Below, piece after piece: positions 47,641-60,530 of a stretch of DNA of 64,000 nt (its first letter is position 1; every line of letters starts with the position of its first letter). A program made the translations under genes and the position numbers. The DNA comes from Bryoerythrophyllum caledonicum. Lineage: Eukaryota > Streptophyta > Bryopsida > Pottiales > Pottiaceae. Under the pieces are notes generated by a model, which was not told the DNA's origin, did no database searches, and saw only the letters and a list, made by a program, of their open reading frames with translations. The stretch is taken from NCBI GenBank assembly GCA_963971425.1, contig OZ020517.1:24252462-24316461 (forward strand). The letters run 5' to 3'.

Positions 47641-49640
47641 ACTCACTAGAAACCCCCAGTGCAACCTCAACCCAGAAGCATTCACACAATAGATCTGGAG
47701 GAAGAAATCTCACAAGCATCTTGCAACGCTCTCACTACACCAGATACACATCCTCTCAACCCCATCTTACACTTTCATTTCAACTTCTTTATTTTCTGCT
47801 TTCAAATCATTAATACATGCCTTCACTCTTGCATAAAAATTACTAGCTTAAAAACAACACACCTGAGATCCGACACCTCACATAATAGTTCAAGCACCAA
47901 ACATATTAGATTTGACACCATACACCCACAATACATACACACACAATACATCCACTGCCCAAGTTGCATTTGATTGCACTTCTAGATCTAGGTATACTTA
48001 TTGCAGATTGTTACCGCTCCTCTCCAATACTCCCCCCACAAAGTAAACATAAAGGTGTGGACACAGAAGGAGTTGCCAGCAGACCCTGTAGATCAGACCT
48101 GCAACACTCCACATGAGACAAGATTACCGAATAAACATTAACGTAAGTGCTACTATGGATCAAATTTGTTATGTCCTTCTAACACTCGCTCGTTTCAGCT
48201 TTGTTTTCGTTCATTTTCATCTTTAACTCATTGTTCATGCAATCTAGAGCAACAATTTGTACATATTATATCCTAGACAATATCTACACAAATACGTAGT
48301 AGAACCAACACCCACACTTACCTTTGCACTAAACATCACCTCATCAGAGTTGGATATGCACACACTTTGCGGAAGTGCTGTCATTTTTTCTTCAGATCTG
48401 AAGAACCTATCTCAAGATCTCCACCTTATCGGCAACCCTACACCCCAACACAAACGCACCATCAACATTGAGAACCTACAACAACTGATATTAGAACTGT
48501 GACAGCTTCATAGACATCCAAGATCAAGACTAGAATTGGAGAAAGGCCCACCTTCAGCTACACAACTCAATACAGATACTGCATTAGTATCATCTGCACA
48601 ACTGAATACTTGCAACCAGCCCCAAAAAGAACCAAGCAATGAGCAACAACAACGGACCTAACAACTAGTGAAAAGACCATGGCAGCTCTGAACACCCTAC
48701 GACACTGAATCACAAGATTGCGACATCGGCAAGATCACGACATTACAACACTTATTGCGGTGCAACAACAGACAACTCTCATCATAACGCTAGCAATTCA
48801 CTGAAACTGTGAGAGAGAGTGGAACGAGTGCAATCTACCTAGCACCAACACAAACTATTCGACAAAAAGAGGGCTTGTCCAGAAAGACTACGACATTTCC
48901 ACATCGATTGCGACCCAACATTGAGAAACCCACACTCCAACTTTCACCGCAGATACAAAGATTAGAAAGGACAAAGACGATGGTGCTGCATCCGTGAGGC
49001 CGGGTAGGTATCCGAGACGTTCCTCCAGTACCCCTCCTATCAACCCAATTGTAGAAACTCGAACTCTATTGTAGAAACTCTCCAGCGACCCCCTTCTCAA
49101 CCCAACAGTAGAGACTTCAATCCTATTGCAAAGACTCCCCAACGACCTTTGTCAGCGAGGCACACCAAACATAAACCCTAGACACTCACAATCAACATCA
49201 GAACAAAGAGGCGTACCCGACCAAAGAGGAGTGTTGACCGCTGCAACAAACCCCAACCACACCCTGAAAGAACCCCAAACTCTAGACACAACACCGATCT
49301 TGGTAGCACGCGCCGCACACCAACAACGTGCCTCACTTTGAGGCCAAACTCTCTGATACGTGACCTGTTATGCGCTCTCTGCACAAACACCAAGCCCGAT
49401 TTTCCAAGAGCGACCCATGCTCCAAGCCTAAACCAGACGCCCGACGTTCAAGCTTGAGCTCTGCTTTGTCGTCTAATTCCATATCGGAACTACCCTAGGC
49501 AACCAAGCATTGGACGAAGCCTGAGCTTCAAAGCTGGAGAGAGCCCAAGCCTCGACCAGTTCCCACGACGTGGAGAAACCCAAGCCTAAATCAGGACATG
49601 TGCTCCCCACAACAACAATGCTCCACCTCGATTAGATGAA
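47641..49640 (+). other. A/C-rich coding-like debris
   Basis: The plus strand is strongly A/C-biased with several medium ORFs (47659-47973, 48257-48502, 49126-49341) and no domain. The bias is the same as on the minus strand of the decayed RNase H retroelement at 17.5-20.5 kb, so this may be the 5' part of a related element in the opposite orientation. That link is inference from composition only. Confidence 0.35.
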
Positions 49641-49799
49641 AATCAGGGATGTAGTCCATATTTTTCACCAAAGTCATCTTGTAGTTGTGTCTTGGCTTTC
49701 ATTCAATTGTAATACTACTAATAAACAACTGCGGCACAACCGTAGGTCATTTTTTTACTACCTTCTTTATACTTCACTCATTAAAAAATAAAATTCAAT

Positions 49800-50830
49800 T
49801 TCATTATGCCCTGGGCAATTGTTTATGCTGAAAGTGACATTTTTGAGATTGGTGTGAATGTGTTATGTTGGGACATTGGTAAATAATGCAGTTGTACTGT
49901 AGTTGCACCGTAGTTGCAGTGTAGTCATTATAGCATTTCTTTGCTACTGTGTAGCAACTAAGTAATGACTAGAATACAATTGTTTTTTAAAGGGGGCTTT
50001 CTTTATCAATTTTGGTTTATGTAACTTATTTCTCACATTTGTACATGTCCTTAGGCATCACTGTCAGGTGCATTAACGCACTCTTTAGGTTCAATGTATA
50101 TAGGTTATGTATGTGACACATTTTGCGCAATCGCCATATAGTCGTTCCAGCATTAATATATTGTGGTATGATTCAACAACAACTATGGTACAACTATTTC
50201 AATTTTTAGTACTCAATAATTTAAATTCGATTCATGTAATTTATTTTTGATCGCCCTAGATGTACTAAGCAACAATTTCATATGGAATACTGCCTTCATA
50301 AGGTCAATGTGAATGGGGAATACTGTGTCACATGTCACATAGTCACAATGTAATTGTTGCAACATTTCTATACTATTGTGGGACAATTAATTAACGGCTG
50401 GTGTACAAATACTTTTCATAACATTTTGTACTCCATAAATTTGGTTTACATAATTAATTTTTTTTTAACATTCTTGGATTTTGGAGGACCAACCATGTCA
50501 AGTGCTGTAACAATTAATTGTGGTCAATATGACTGGGTTACACTACGGCATTATTGATGCACTTCAATTTAGTTGCTATGTCATATTTTTACTAAGCTTA
50601 CTGTGAAACACCTAATCAACAACTAAAGACAAATCATGTTATTTTTAAAATCCAGAATTTTGAAACTTGGTTTATAGTGATTATTCTTCACATTATTCCA
50701 TGTACTAAGCATCACGATCTTGTGTAGAAATGCATGTTTGAGGTTAGCTTGAAAGGGGTAAATTGGGTCTTAGGTCATGCAGTCGCACTGTAGTTGCTCT
50801 CACATTAAAGTATCTATGTCGTTGACTTTC
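49800..50830. repeat. Degenerate ~210-bp tandem repeat, about five units
   Basis: Each unit has, in order, a stretch like GCAGTTGTACTGTAGTTGCA, one like CTACTGTGTAGCAACTAA, one like GGTTTATGTAACTTATTTCTC and one like TGTACTAAGCA. They start near 49805, 50010, 50230, 50440 and 50650 with strong divergence. No coding function. Confidence 0.6.
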
Positions 50831-52368
50831 TACTGTGTTAGGATTACAAGTATAAAGAGGACAGGTTTTGGAGCATGGGACAGGTGAATTTTGATGGTTT
50901 TAGGTACCATACTTTGGTTCAAGCTCTTCCTCAGTCTTGTCCGTGTACTACAACTATATGTTGTCTACTAAAAAAACACCAAAGAATTTATCACAATTGG
51001 TTTGTTAAATAAAAATATTTGTATAACTGTATGTGATGATTTTTAACATGGAGACATCCTTTTCATGACCTTAATTTGTCATTTTGATTATAGAAAGGTT
51101 TCATTATTATAGAGCACATTTGCCAAGTTAAACCAATGAATTCAATTTTGGTATTATTCCTGAAGCATTTGGATGCTTATTTTCTAAATGATGTGGAGAC
51201 AATAAAGGGTTTACATTGTAGGTCCAAATGAATCATTATTTGTTAATTTCAATGTAAAGTTTGGAATACATTTGGACCTTTAAGACAAAGACATATTGGT
51301 CTTTTAGACTACAAATTTTGTGTTCTAATTTATATAACACATGCATGCAAAAACATTGAATTATTTAAAAAACACCCTATAAGAGTTGAGGTTGAAAAGC
51401 ACAAAAATAATTGGTACAAAATTTGTTGTAGACATAAATATCAATTGTACTTCAAATTCCTCACAAAAATATTTAATGTGCTTCTAGCTGCTCACGTTTT
51501 TGTCTTTAAGATTGAATCCAACTCATTCTTATATACTCTAAGAAAAGAAGAATCAATAGAAGACGCTTTCAACATGAGTTTTCTTTAAACATTATACATT
51601 GTAAAGAAGATGTAGCTACGAGTACTAAAATATTTACATTATTTTATTACAAAGCTTCTAGAGATTATGTTTACAACATTCATTTTAGTTGTCTAATACT
51701 TTAAAACCACTTCAATTCAACCACAATCGATATTGTAAATTTTGTATGGACAAATGAAGATTTTCCATTATGTATTTTTCTAAGTACCTTGTGATATTCT
51801 TCATTTTTAAATACAATAACATAATTTAGTCAACTACTTCTGGATTGCAAGGGCAAACTTTTGAGCCAATACTACAATTTTGTTCAAAAAAACTCATGAT
51901 ATAACTAATACTACTGAGAAGGCTTTTATAACTAAATTACTACTAAGATACAACTACAAAACAACTATCACTAGTCGGACATTCATATATGCAGTTGTAC
52001 ATACAACTACAAAATGACTATACATGCATTTTGAGATCAACATAATGTGTGACGGCTTACCTCCATGCGCCGCCTTCTGTCCACAGCCAAGACTCTAAGA
52101 AGCTCTTGCAGTTGTAGCAATTGTGTATGTGTGTGTGTGGCACGACTATGGGAAGACTCAAAGACAAATGCGCCTGTTTTACGACTACAGCAGTTGTATA
52201 CAAGTCGTGCCATGTCACATACGACTGTTTTGCAGTTGTGAAGTGGCAGTCGTAAAAACACCAGATTCTACTGGTGTATGTGGCAATACTCGGGGTCATG
52301 AGAGGAAGTCATCTTGTAGTATAGTTATATAAGTCCTTCATAATGCTGACTACTTTCCCTTGTTATAG
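50831..52368. other. AT-rich DNA ending in the 5' flank of the ParB-like gene
   Basis: 51000-51950 shows nothing recognisable. From 51950 to 52300 are short inverted motifs on ACGACT and CAGTTGTA; TTTTACGACTAC at 52178 and its inverted copy near 52246 could form a stem. No gene in this interval. Confidence 0.4.
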
Positions 52369-52997
52369 ATGGTGGCTATCGGGCCAGAACCCCCTTCTAC
52401 GGAGGTAGGCATGGAGTTGGTGGATGAGGAGACAGAGGCTAGCGTCACTAACCTTGTGGACGAGCTTGGCTTGGCCTCAACATTACAAGCAATGCGGAGG
52501 TCTATTCGTGGAACCTCTTACGATGTTTAGCAGAGTTCCATCAACCCCTGCGTTGGTGACCTCCTCCACATTTCGTTGTGCCGCATGGTTCCCATGACTA
52601 AGGTCAGGCTTCCACTAAGAAGTGATGTAGAGAAGTTGAAGGGAGAATTCGTGAAGGGCTACCGACCGGGATCTGCGTGCTTCTATGTGCCGTTGAAGAA
52701 CTTCTCGTTGTTGGAGAAGCAGGTGATTCCTACAGATCAAGCAACGTGGTCCCGACTTTGGCAGGAAGAGGATCGAAAGTTTGAAGCTTTACTAAAGAGT
52801 CGACCAGAATACGCCGCATTCTCCGACAAGTTCTTCTTCGTGTGGGATGGCAATCACCACCACATGGCATGGTCTGAGGTGATTTCTCAATTGCACCTCA
52901 GCGACTATACCTTCCATCAGCCCGTGAGGGTTGTGGTAATTGAGCCATCTATGGAAAATCGACACATATTGCTCAATGCAATGACTAATTGGAATAG
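52369..52997 (+). pseudogene. ParB/sulfiredoxin-like protein, first exon, one stop codon
   Basis: From ATG 52369 the frame is open for 209 codons apart from a single TAG at 52528-52530. It ends at a good donor (AATAG|GTATGTTCC). The block FFFVWDGNHHHMAW (52828-52872) resembles the DGNHR...A motif of the ParB/Srx-like fold, where the Arg contacts a phosphate; here that Arg is His, a probable loss of activity. Upstream, GYRPGSACFYVPLKN and ATWSRLWQEEDRKFE look like conserved coding sequence. The family, with a VWDGNHR core, seems to be plant-specific and of unknown function; this is from memory of general patterns and needs a search. With the stop, the His and the broken downstream exons I call it a pseudogene. 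A spliced or read-through product cannot be excluded. Confidence 0.55.
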
Positions 52998-53388
52998 GTA
53001 TGTTCCAAATTTGTCACTTTCTATATTTTAATTTCAGCTCATTCAATTGTTTATTATGCATCCCACAATACAACACTCTCTGTTTTGAGGATTGTCTCAA
53101 CATTCAGTCTATCACAAATCACACACACCATTCCCTTTATATAGTGTTCAATAGATATTTAGAAGAAAATTTTTGTCATGTGTCTAATGTACACTTTATG
53201 GCCAAGTGGATTCTTCTGCATGGAACACCTCTTCACTTCTTCATTTAGATGTTATTGATCTTTTTGAGAAGCATTTATGTTTGGTGGCTTACTCACATGA
53301 TTGAGTTCAATGAAAAAGCATGAGGTGTCAAAGATATTTTGACATTTTCAATATGACCTTCAAATTGTTTATCATAGTTACACATGTT

Positions 53389-53910
53389 GATAGATATGGA
53401 ATAACTTTTTTTATGTATGTCTTTTGGCTTTGAAATTTATCCCACATGTTACCAGCGTAGAGATGATCTTGTGCCAAAAATTTCATTATGTATCAACAAA
53501 AACTCAATCCTAAGGAGGGCGTCAAAGTTGGAAGTAGTAAAATGGTTTTCCCCTTTGTTTCTCAAAACTACACATGTTGGTAGATTTGGAATATTATTTT
53601 TTGTATGGGTCTTTTGGACTTGAAATTTTCCACACATGCAAACAACATGAAAATGTTTTTGCTCCAAAAATTTCATGGGCAAAAAAAATTTCCTCAATTC
53701 TTGGGAGGGTGTCAAAGTTGGCAGCTGTGACACTTTTCTCACAGCCATCCCATGTTGGTAGATCTTGCATAAGTTTTTTTGTATAAGTCTCCTGGACTTG
53801 AAATTTGGTATGCATGTTTTCAACATAAAGATGATGCTGTCCCCAAATTTTCATGGTAAAATAACAATTTCTCAGCTTTGGGGAGGGTGTCAAAGTTGGC
53901 AGCAGTGTAG
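53389..53910. repeat. ~180-bp tandem repeat, about three units
   Basis: Units near 53420, 53608 and 53787 each contain GGACTTGAAATTT, CCAAAAATTTCATGG, GAGGGTGTCAAAGTTGGCAG and CATGTTGGTAGATTTGGAAT in order. It lies in the presumed intron of the ParB-like gene. Confidence 0.85.
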
Positions 53911-53959
53911 GACACTATCCCTGGAACTACTAAACGGCCAATTTGAATGTCACCCTATT

Positions 53960-55355
53960 GTACAGTACAACTCGAGCACACTAATTGGAAGATTATAGTG
54001 TTTAAAGTGAAGACAATGCCATTTTTTCATCCATGCTTTAGAACACTAGTACACATGTGACATGATTCACTTCACTTGGCTTGAAACTTTTGCATTACAC
54101 AAGCTCTAAATTTTATACCAATATATTGCACAATGTAATGTTGGTTCCTTGCACACCAATTTCTGAAAATAGAAGACTAATAAAGCAATTTTTTCAAAAA
54201 TGTGCAATGAATTGGGGTTTGGAATTTGCAAAAACACATTTTAACTTTGAATAAATTCACTTCCTCATAAATTGAAAATCCAAAAGGTAAAATCAAAGTT
54301 CCATCCTTCGTTTTGAAGACTTATAAAATAAATTGAGAAAAAGACCAAGACCCTTATTTTTATGTGGAAATGAATAGTTTTTTTTGCACCTTGCCATAAA
54401 CTGTGATAAAACTTTCACTCGCGTTGGAGCAATAGCTATATCTCATGAAAGGTTTTTTTTTAAACTTCAAACAAAATCATGTTGTTTACTTGCATAAAAA
54501 ACTCACTTTCACTACACCGTTCCCTGAATATAGTGTAGACTAGACTATTTGAAATTTCCTACACTAATTTCATTAAACGCAAATTAATGTGGTCCACTTC
54601 AATTTTCCATCCACATCAAATCATGTCCATTAGAAATAGTGTGGCTTGTTTCAAAATAAAACACACGGGAATTGATGTGGATAAGTTTTTACAAGATGTA
54701 CCCTAAAACCAAAATTATAATATAATAACATAATAATAACATAATAACATAATAAAATAATAACATAATAATATAATAACATAATAATATTATTTTATAA
54801 CATAAGAATATAAACATAATATTATAATATAATATAACATAATATAATATTAACATAATAATATAACATAATAACATAATAATATAATAATAACCTAATA
54901 ATAACATATATGAATAACATAATAACATATATTATAATATTAATATTATATACAATAATAACATATTAATACTATATTAATAACCAAAATTGATGTGGTC
55001 CACATCAATTTTCATCCAAAACTAGAATTGATGTGGTCCACCTCAATTTTCATCCACATTACCTATACCTCCACACTATATTCAGTGAACGGTGTAGAGG
55101 GATGGAGAACAATTTTGAACTTGCTTGCCCTCGCCACATTTTTTTACAATGGCATAATTTTTATTTATAGGTCCGATGAGAATGAAGTTATATTTCCACA
55201 TGGCCCCTACCTTCTTGCATCTTCAAATACATTTTCAAGTTCCAAAACAATAAATTGTAATCATAGGGACCTACTTGAGCAAAGACCTCAATTTTTGGCT
55301 CAATTTTAAATATGATAAAAAAAATTCATATATTTTAACTTTTGCTCCCACAATT
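53960..55355 (-). mobile_element. TTAA-family relative split by a MITE
   Basis: 53960-54512 matches the B-type copies (GGAAGATTATAGTGTTTAAA, then CATTACACAAGCTCTAAAT). 55097-55355 continues with their right part (GGCATAATTTTTATT, CCTACCTTCTTGCAT). The two halves are separated by the MITE at 54515-55094. Outer TTAA ends are not preserved. Confidence 0.6.
54515..55094. mobile_element. TA-flanked MITE, CACC-end family (580 bp)
   Basis: Ends CACCGTTCCCTGAATATAG and CACCGTTCACTGAATATAG (right end, reverse complement), flanked by TA at 54513-54514 and 55095-55096. The paralogous sequence at 55739 (TCACTAGAGGGATGG) is an empty site with a single TA, which proves the boundaries. The interior is a long (ATAAT/ATAAC)n microsatellite at about 54715-54980. 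Confidence 0.9.
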
Positions 55356-55358
55356 AGT

Positions 55359-55747
55359 CTAAAGATAAAACAAGACAACAAACAAATTCAAAGGAATCAA
55401 GACTCCTCTGCGGAAAACTAATCAGAGTTTACTTCTTCCAAAGAACAATCACCACTATCCAAACCACTACCTTGCGCCTCACTGTCTATGAACAGACATG
55501 CGACGGACCTTTGTCGGGCTACCTTTGGAAGACGTGGAGGGGATGCAAGGGCAGCCATTGCATCTGCAACACCCGCATCCCAAGGTCCCAAATGATACGA
55601 CCGAGTCGGACTCATCACCTCCTTTGACAAATGAGACAACACCCCCACACGAGTCGAGAACGATGAAGTCATCAACGATGAAGACCGACTGCAAAAAAGA
55701 AAGTCACAAGCATGGAGTCACAGTAAGTTCAAAAAAATTCTCCATCA
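55359..55747 (+). other. Coding-like segment between direct repeats
   Basis: 55498-55740 is open and polar (for example VPNDTTESDSS) with no domain. It lies between two ~260-base direct repeats (55096-55355 and 55748-56010) and may be an exon of the broken ParB-like gene. Confidence 0.3.
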
Positions 55748-56010
55748 CTAGAGGGATGGAGAACAATTTTGAACTTGCTTGCTCTTGCCACATTTTTTTA
55801 CAATGGCATAATTTTTATTTTATAGGTCCGATGAGAATGAAGTTATATTTCCACGTGGCCCCTACCTTCTTGCATCTTCAGATACATTTTCAAGTTCCAA
55901 AACTATAAATTGTAATCATAGGGACCTACTTGAGCACAGACCTCAATTTTTTGTCTAAATTTCAATATGACAAAAAAAAATTATATATTTTAACTTTTGC
56001 TCCCGCAATT
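55748..56010 (-). repeat. Second copy of a 260-bp TTAA-family fragment
   Basis: About 95% identical in direct orientation to 55096-55355, and homologous to the right half of the element at 1183-2250. It supplies the empty site for the neighbouring MITE. Confidence 0.85.
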
Positions 56011-56821
56011 AGATATAAATAATTGATTTGTAACGTTGGGTATGGTTTTTCTTTGTTTTGCATGCTTTTACTATTGTATATTGAAGATGATATTTCATTT
56101 TAGTACTACAAGTTAAATGGTTGTTATATTTTACGCACTATTATGAAGACTTAGTGTTTAATTAATATTTGAAAAGAAATTATTTACAGAATTAAAATTT
56201 TCTTTTATTTTATTTTCCAAATCACATGTTAATTAACTTATTAAAATTTCATAACTTGTTATTATTGTTCAACGTGATACATAATTAAAAATACGTCTAG
56301 GAAACGTTGTAGTTGTCCAATTAGGTTTTTATTAATCAATTAGTGGTTGGCGCTTGCTTTGCAACCCATCTTATTGTAGTTTTTATATAATAAACTATTA
56401 AAAAATAAAGGTAACATGATTCACTACACGGTTGACTGCATGGTTAATCTCCTTGTGTGATTCACTGCATAGATTATGATTTTAGTAGTATGATTATAAC
56501 TTTGCGCTGTCGCTGAGCTTATACATTTGAATTAATCCAATATTAGTGAGAACGGGCATCTTGTTCATAACCTATATAAGTCGGATCAATGAAGGAGAAT
56601 TCACATCTGGATTGAGAGGAGGGAATGCACTTCGGTATATATGAGTGGAGTGGTAGGGTGTATTTGTCGTCGTAGTGGTTGTCACTTAGGTCGATACACA
56701 AGGGTGAACGGGGAGTGTTTCTCTGTAGGTATGTTGTCCAATACCTTGAGCTTTTCGGAACTGCTCTTTTTTATGGGGTTCTTGCTGCGTTGTCTCATGT
56801 TTTGTTGTGTTGTCTATCCTA
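56011..56821. other. AT-rich DNA, no gene seen
   Basis: No credible gene. The end (56800-56824, CTATCCTAG) is a good splice acceptor for the next coding segment. Confidence 0.4.
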
Positions 56822-57520
56822 GGTTTCGGAATGGATGCCCCACTGTGGACCACGACTCCGTCTGCTTTGTTTCTTGGCGACTTCTACAAGTTTACGGATG
56901 AGTGCACTCTTCTTGCGGTGATTTGGAAGATGTACTTTTCGCCACTAGATGGGACCTGTGTAAATTCACTTCAATTTGATGCGCTTCTGCCATATATCTT
57001 CCAAGCGATGCAAATCCGAGTTACATCTAAGATGATCCAACGACTCGTCAATAGCACTACCGATTGGCTTTACGGAGGGTGAAGACCGACTTTCGTGATG
57101 GGAACATCGCAAGAACCATTGAGGAACAACGCAAGCTAATGGAATATCCACTCTTACACGCAATTTTCCGAAGTCGGCATCGACTTAGCCGTAGTTAGTG
57201 GATTCACAACTGCAAACCAAGCAATGCCGCACTCCTTGAACGTGGCCTTGAAACTCTAACGATTGAGGAGCTCGATTCCTTGGATAGACTCATTGAGAAA
57301 TCCCATAACCTCACAACACTTCAACGCAATACTACTGCCAATCCATGGCCTTCGGATGACATAGCGTTGTGGTATCAAACACTTCTCGCATCTGAGTGGC
57401 GAAGGGATTGGGACTACCGAGGGCCAAGGAATTCAAGAATGGTTACATTTGTGCCATAGAATCAAAATGAGCCTCGCTTCATCCTAGGAGTGGATGGAAA
57501 CTAAACCTACGTAGGTCTGC
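56822..57520 (+). pseudogene. Downstream coding remnant of the ParB-like gene
   Basis: After an acceptor at about 56822 the frame reads a coherent protein to 57079 (FLGDFYKFTDECTLLAVIWK, LPYIFQAMQIRV). It then stops, and coding-like sequence continues in another frame (ARTIEEQRKLMEYPLL, LETLTIEELDSLDRLIEK, ALWYQTLLASEWRRDWDYRG) through several stops to about 57520. The acidic, amphipathic style and its location downstream of the DGNH exon suggest the C-terminal exons of the same gene, now frameshifted. No domain recognised. Confidence 0.4.
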
Positions 57521-60500
57521 GAGAGAGGCAATGACGGCTACCTTCATTTCAAGAATCTCATGAAAGTAGTATGTTGTAGAAGTTTTGCAGTAAAGAGATG
57601 CCAAAAGTATTGAAGAACTCCTTGTTCCGACAGTTTTGAGATTGATCCATTAAGAATAACCTTTGCAATTTCATCACATATCTCCCTTGTTTACCTATCC
57701 TTAATCGTATGCATTGGTCGAATTCGGAAAATCCTTCTAGCAATATTTACACTTTACAATTCAAAGTAGTTGAGACATATAGGATATCACCATGATATAA
57801 CATGGATATCACCTAGGTGTTACAAGGTTATTACTTGTAAAATAAAAGGGTATGACCTAGGTATAACATGGGAATTGTCTGTCATAAAATCCTTTAATTT
57901 TTCTCCTTCTATCTATTTATTTTTATAAAGATATGCCACGTTACCCCAAACCAAAATCCACAGCCATGAGCACCCCTTTCAATTTTTGAAAACCCTAATG
58001 CAATAAAAACCTCAACTATTAAGACTTCCATATGTCCAAGTATCTTGTCATTGTAAATTTGACATTGAATTTTGCATATGTCAAACCAATCTAAATATGA
58101 ACCACGGCCATAGGCATTCCATTCAAATTTTGAAAAAAAATATTGCAAAAAAAATTCCATAACTCAATCCTTAGTGGTCGCCGCTTGCCGCTCACCGCTC
58201 ATAAGATAGCAATCCTGTCATGTAGAATAACATGAGCTCTACATTCACAACTTCCAAAACTGCATCGAGATTGTCTTTGTAAGCTTTCAATATCCTTTCT
58301 CCACTTTTCAGACGGCGTCGATGTTCTTTGTCATTGCCTCTTATTGAAAACCTTTTAATATCACCTATATAGTAAACTATATATTAATAAAAACCTTAAC
58401 AATAATAACTTTAACACCAAATAATATGTAATTAAAACAAAACATATAGATACAAAACATAATTATAGATAGGACATACACTTACCAATTAATTGCATAT
58501 ATTGCTTCAAGTGGGCTACTTCTTTTGCAATAATTAAAAACCGATATGTGACGCGTTTCAACTCCGTCACCATAGCTCTAATCTTATGTTCATCTTGCTT
58601 GGAAGCAAGAGCAACAGCTGACGTAGAAATCACCCTTCTTATATTTGCTTTGGCCATGTCAAGAACAACTAGATGCACCCTTAAAAATAAAAGATCGCCG
58701 TCTGAACCTAATACATGTCATGTATGCCTTGAATGGATAAAAATACAAGCTTCTTTATTGTCGAAGATCCACCATCATTGTTACTAGAAATGGGTTCTAC
58801 TATCTTCAACTAAAAGGAACAATTGCACAACCTAGATTTCCTATCTAGATGACTATTCATGTCTTCTACAACTCTTGTAAAAGAACTCTTTCTATGAGGA
58901 CGACTCTTGTTTCCACCCCTGTGACAACAAAATTATTTTATAATATGAGTTTTGGTTCGTTCGGTATTACGAAATTTTTGCAATACCTTATGCTTTGTAC
59001 ATACCTCATCAAGAGTAGCATCCAAGGCATGAAGGGAAACAAAAAGACTATCATTCCAAAATGTCAAATCTTCACAAATAGAACACAAGTGGAGACAATT
59101 TTCCACATAAAAGGAATGAATTCCTCCTACTCTAATATCCGTGCTCCATTTTGCACGGATTGCATTCAATGTGGGAATTTTAGGCAAAAGTTTTAAGCAA
59201 ACATAATATTTAAGCAAAAAATTGCCTAAAATATTTGCTTAAACAAATATCCACAAATGTTTTAGGCAAATGTTTTAGGCAAATGTTTGCTCTAATATCC
59301 ACATAAGCATTTTGGACTATAGAAGACCAAAGTTCAATGGGAGGAATTTGCCTCCCATGTGATTCTCGTTTTATGGAAGCCAAAGCTACCCAATCACCCA
59401 CAAGACACAATTTAACATTATCTTGGAGGACTTTCCATCGCTCTTTAGTGTGAACAACTTCATTGACATCCACAACACGACCATGAACTTTAGAAAGGGG
59501 ACAAAAAATTGAATCCCTTTCACGAATTTCCTCAAAAGAGGGATATGCTTTGTTTTGTAAGCATTGAATTATAATTTCAAGAGTGAAGTGAACATATTTT
59601 GGGAAAGTTTGAATTGCAACATGCTCAAAAGAGGGAGAAAATGACTCATATGTGGAAATACCAATGTTGCCATTTGAAAGGTTACATTATCATTACATCC
59701 ATACACTTCTTCATAATCTTCTTCACCTTCTGTATCGATTTCTCAATTGGGAAGTCTAATGTGTGTCGCGAAACCACCATCACTTCAATGACTTTGTAGA
59801 ATTTTTTCCAATCCAACAACATTGTCCAACTCTTTTTCAAAATTGGAAGGATAGATGCAATCATAATCTCCAATAGCATTCTCTTCCTCCATTGTATAAG
59901 ACCAAAATATGTGAATGAAATAAAGATGTGCATATAAACACATTCTCGCTTTTATCTTTGAATCAAAATTGGACAAGTGCAAAAAGTCCAATTTATTATA
60001 AATTTTTGAAACCCTAAACCATTTGATACACCAAACATTCATGTACACATCCATTGATATAATACAATTTATATAGTTTAGAGTATCATACCTCTAATGC
60101 TGAAAAATCCAAAATTAATTTGGTATAGATTATGGCAAAACCTTTCAATCCACCGCTTCACAATACCCAAATCATCACAAATGATAAATCACATCAAAGT
60201 AGATAATAATGTTAATGCACATCTTTAAATGGGAGTAATATGGTTTAGAATATCAAAGCTTTAATGTTGAAAGAAGTTTACAAATTTCTTGTAGGATTTG
60301 AAGTATCTTCACTTGTAAACCCTAATCCTCTACTCCCCTTACACTACTTAGTAACTTATTAATCTACATCATACACTACATACACTACAATATACTACAC
60401 TAATCTACCATACCCCCCCCTTCACTCCACAACAAATGCCACTCATCAATCCATATCATAATCCACTTAGTACTCTCTGAAGTTGCTGGAGTTTCTGGAG

Positions 60501-60530
60501 TCTGAGGAAATATGAGCTGCTAGACATCCC
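57521..60530. other. AT-rich DNA with scattered minus-strand coding-like pieces
   Basis: Minus-strand stretches at 60054-59682, 59473-59210 and 59217-58933 (for example AIRAKWSTDIRVGG) look weakly coding but are separated by stops and shifts and show no domain. A repeat of TTTTAGGCAAATG occurs at 59255-59290. I treat the region as degraded transposon or gene remains. Confidence 0.3.

Noticed and set aside
54689-54928. Hydrophobic Tyr/Leu-rich minus-strand ORF
   Set aside because: It is the translation of an (ATAAT)n-like microsatellite within a MITE.
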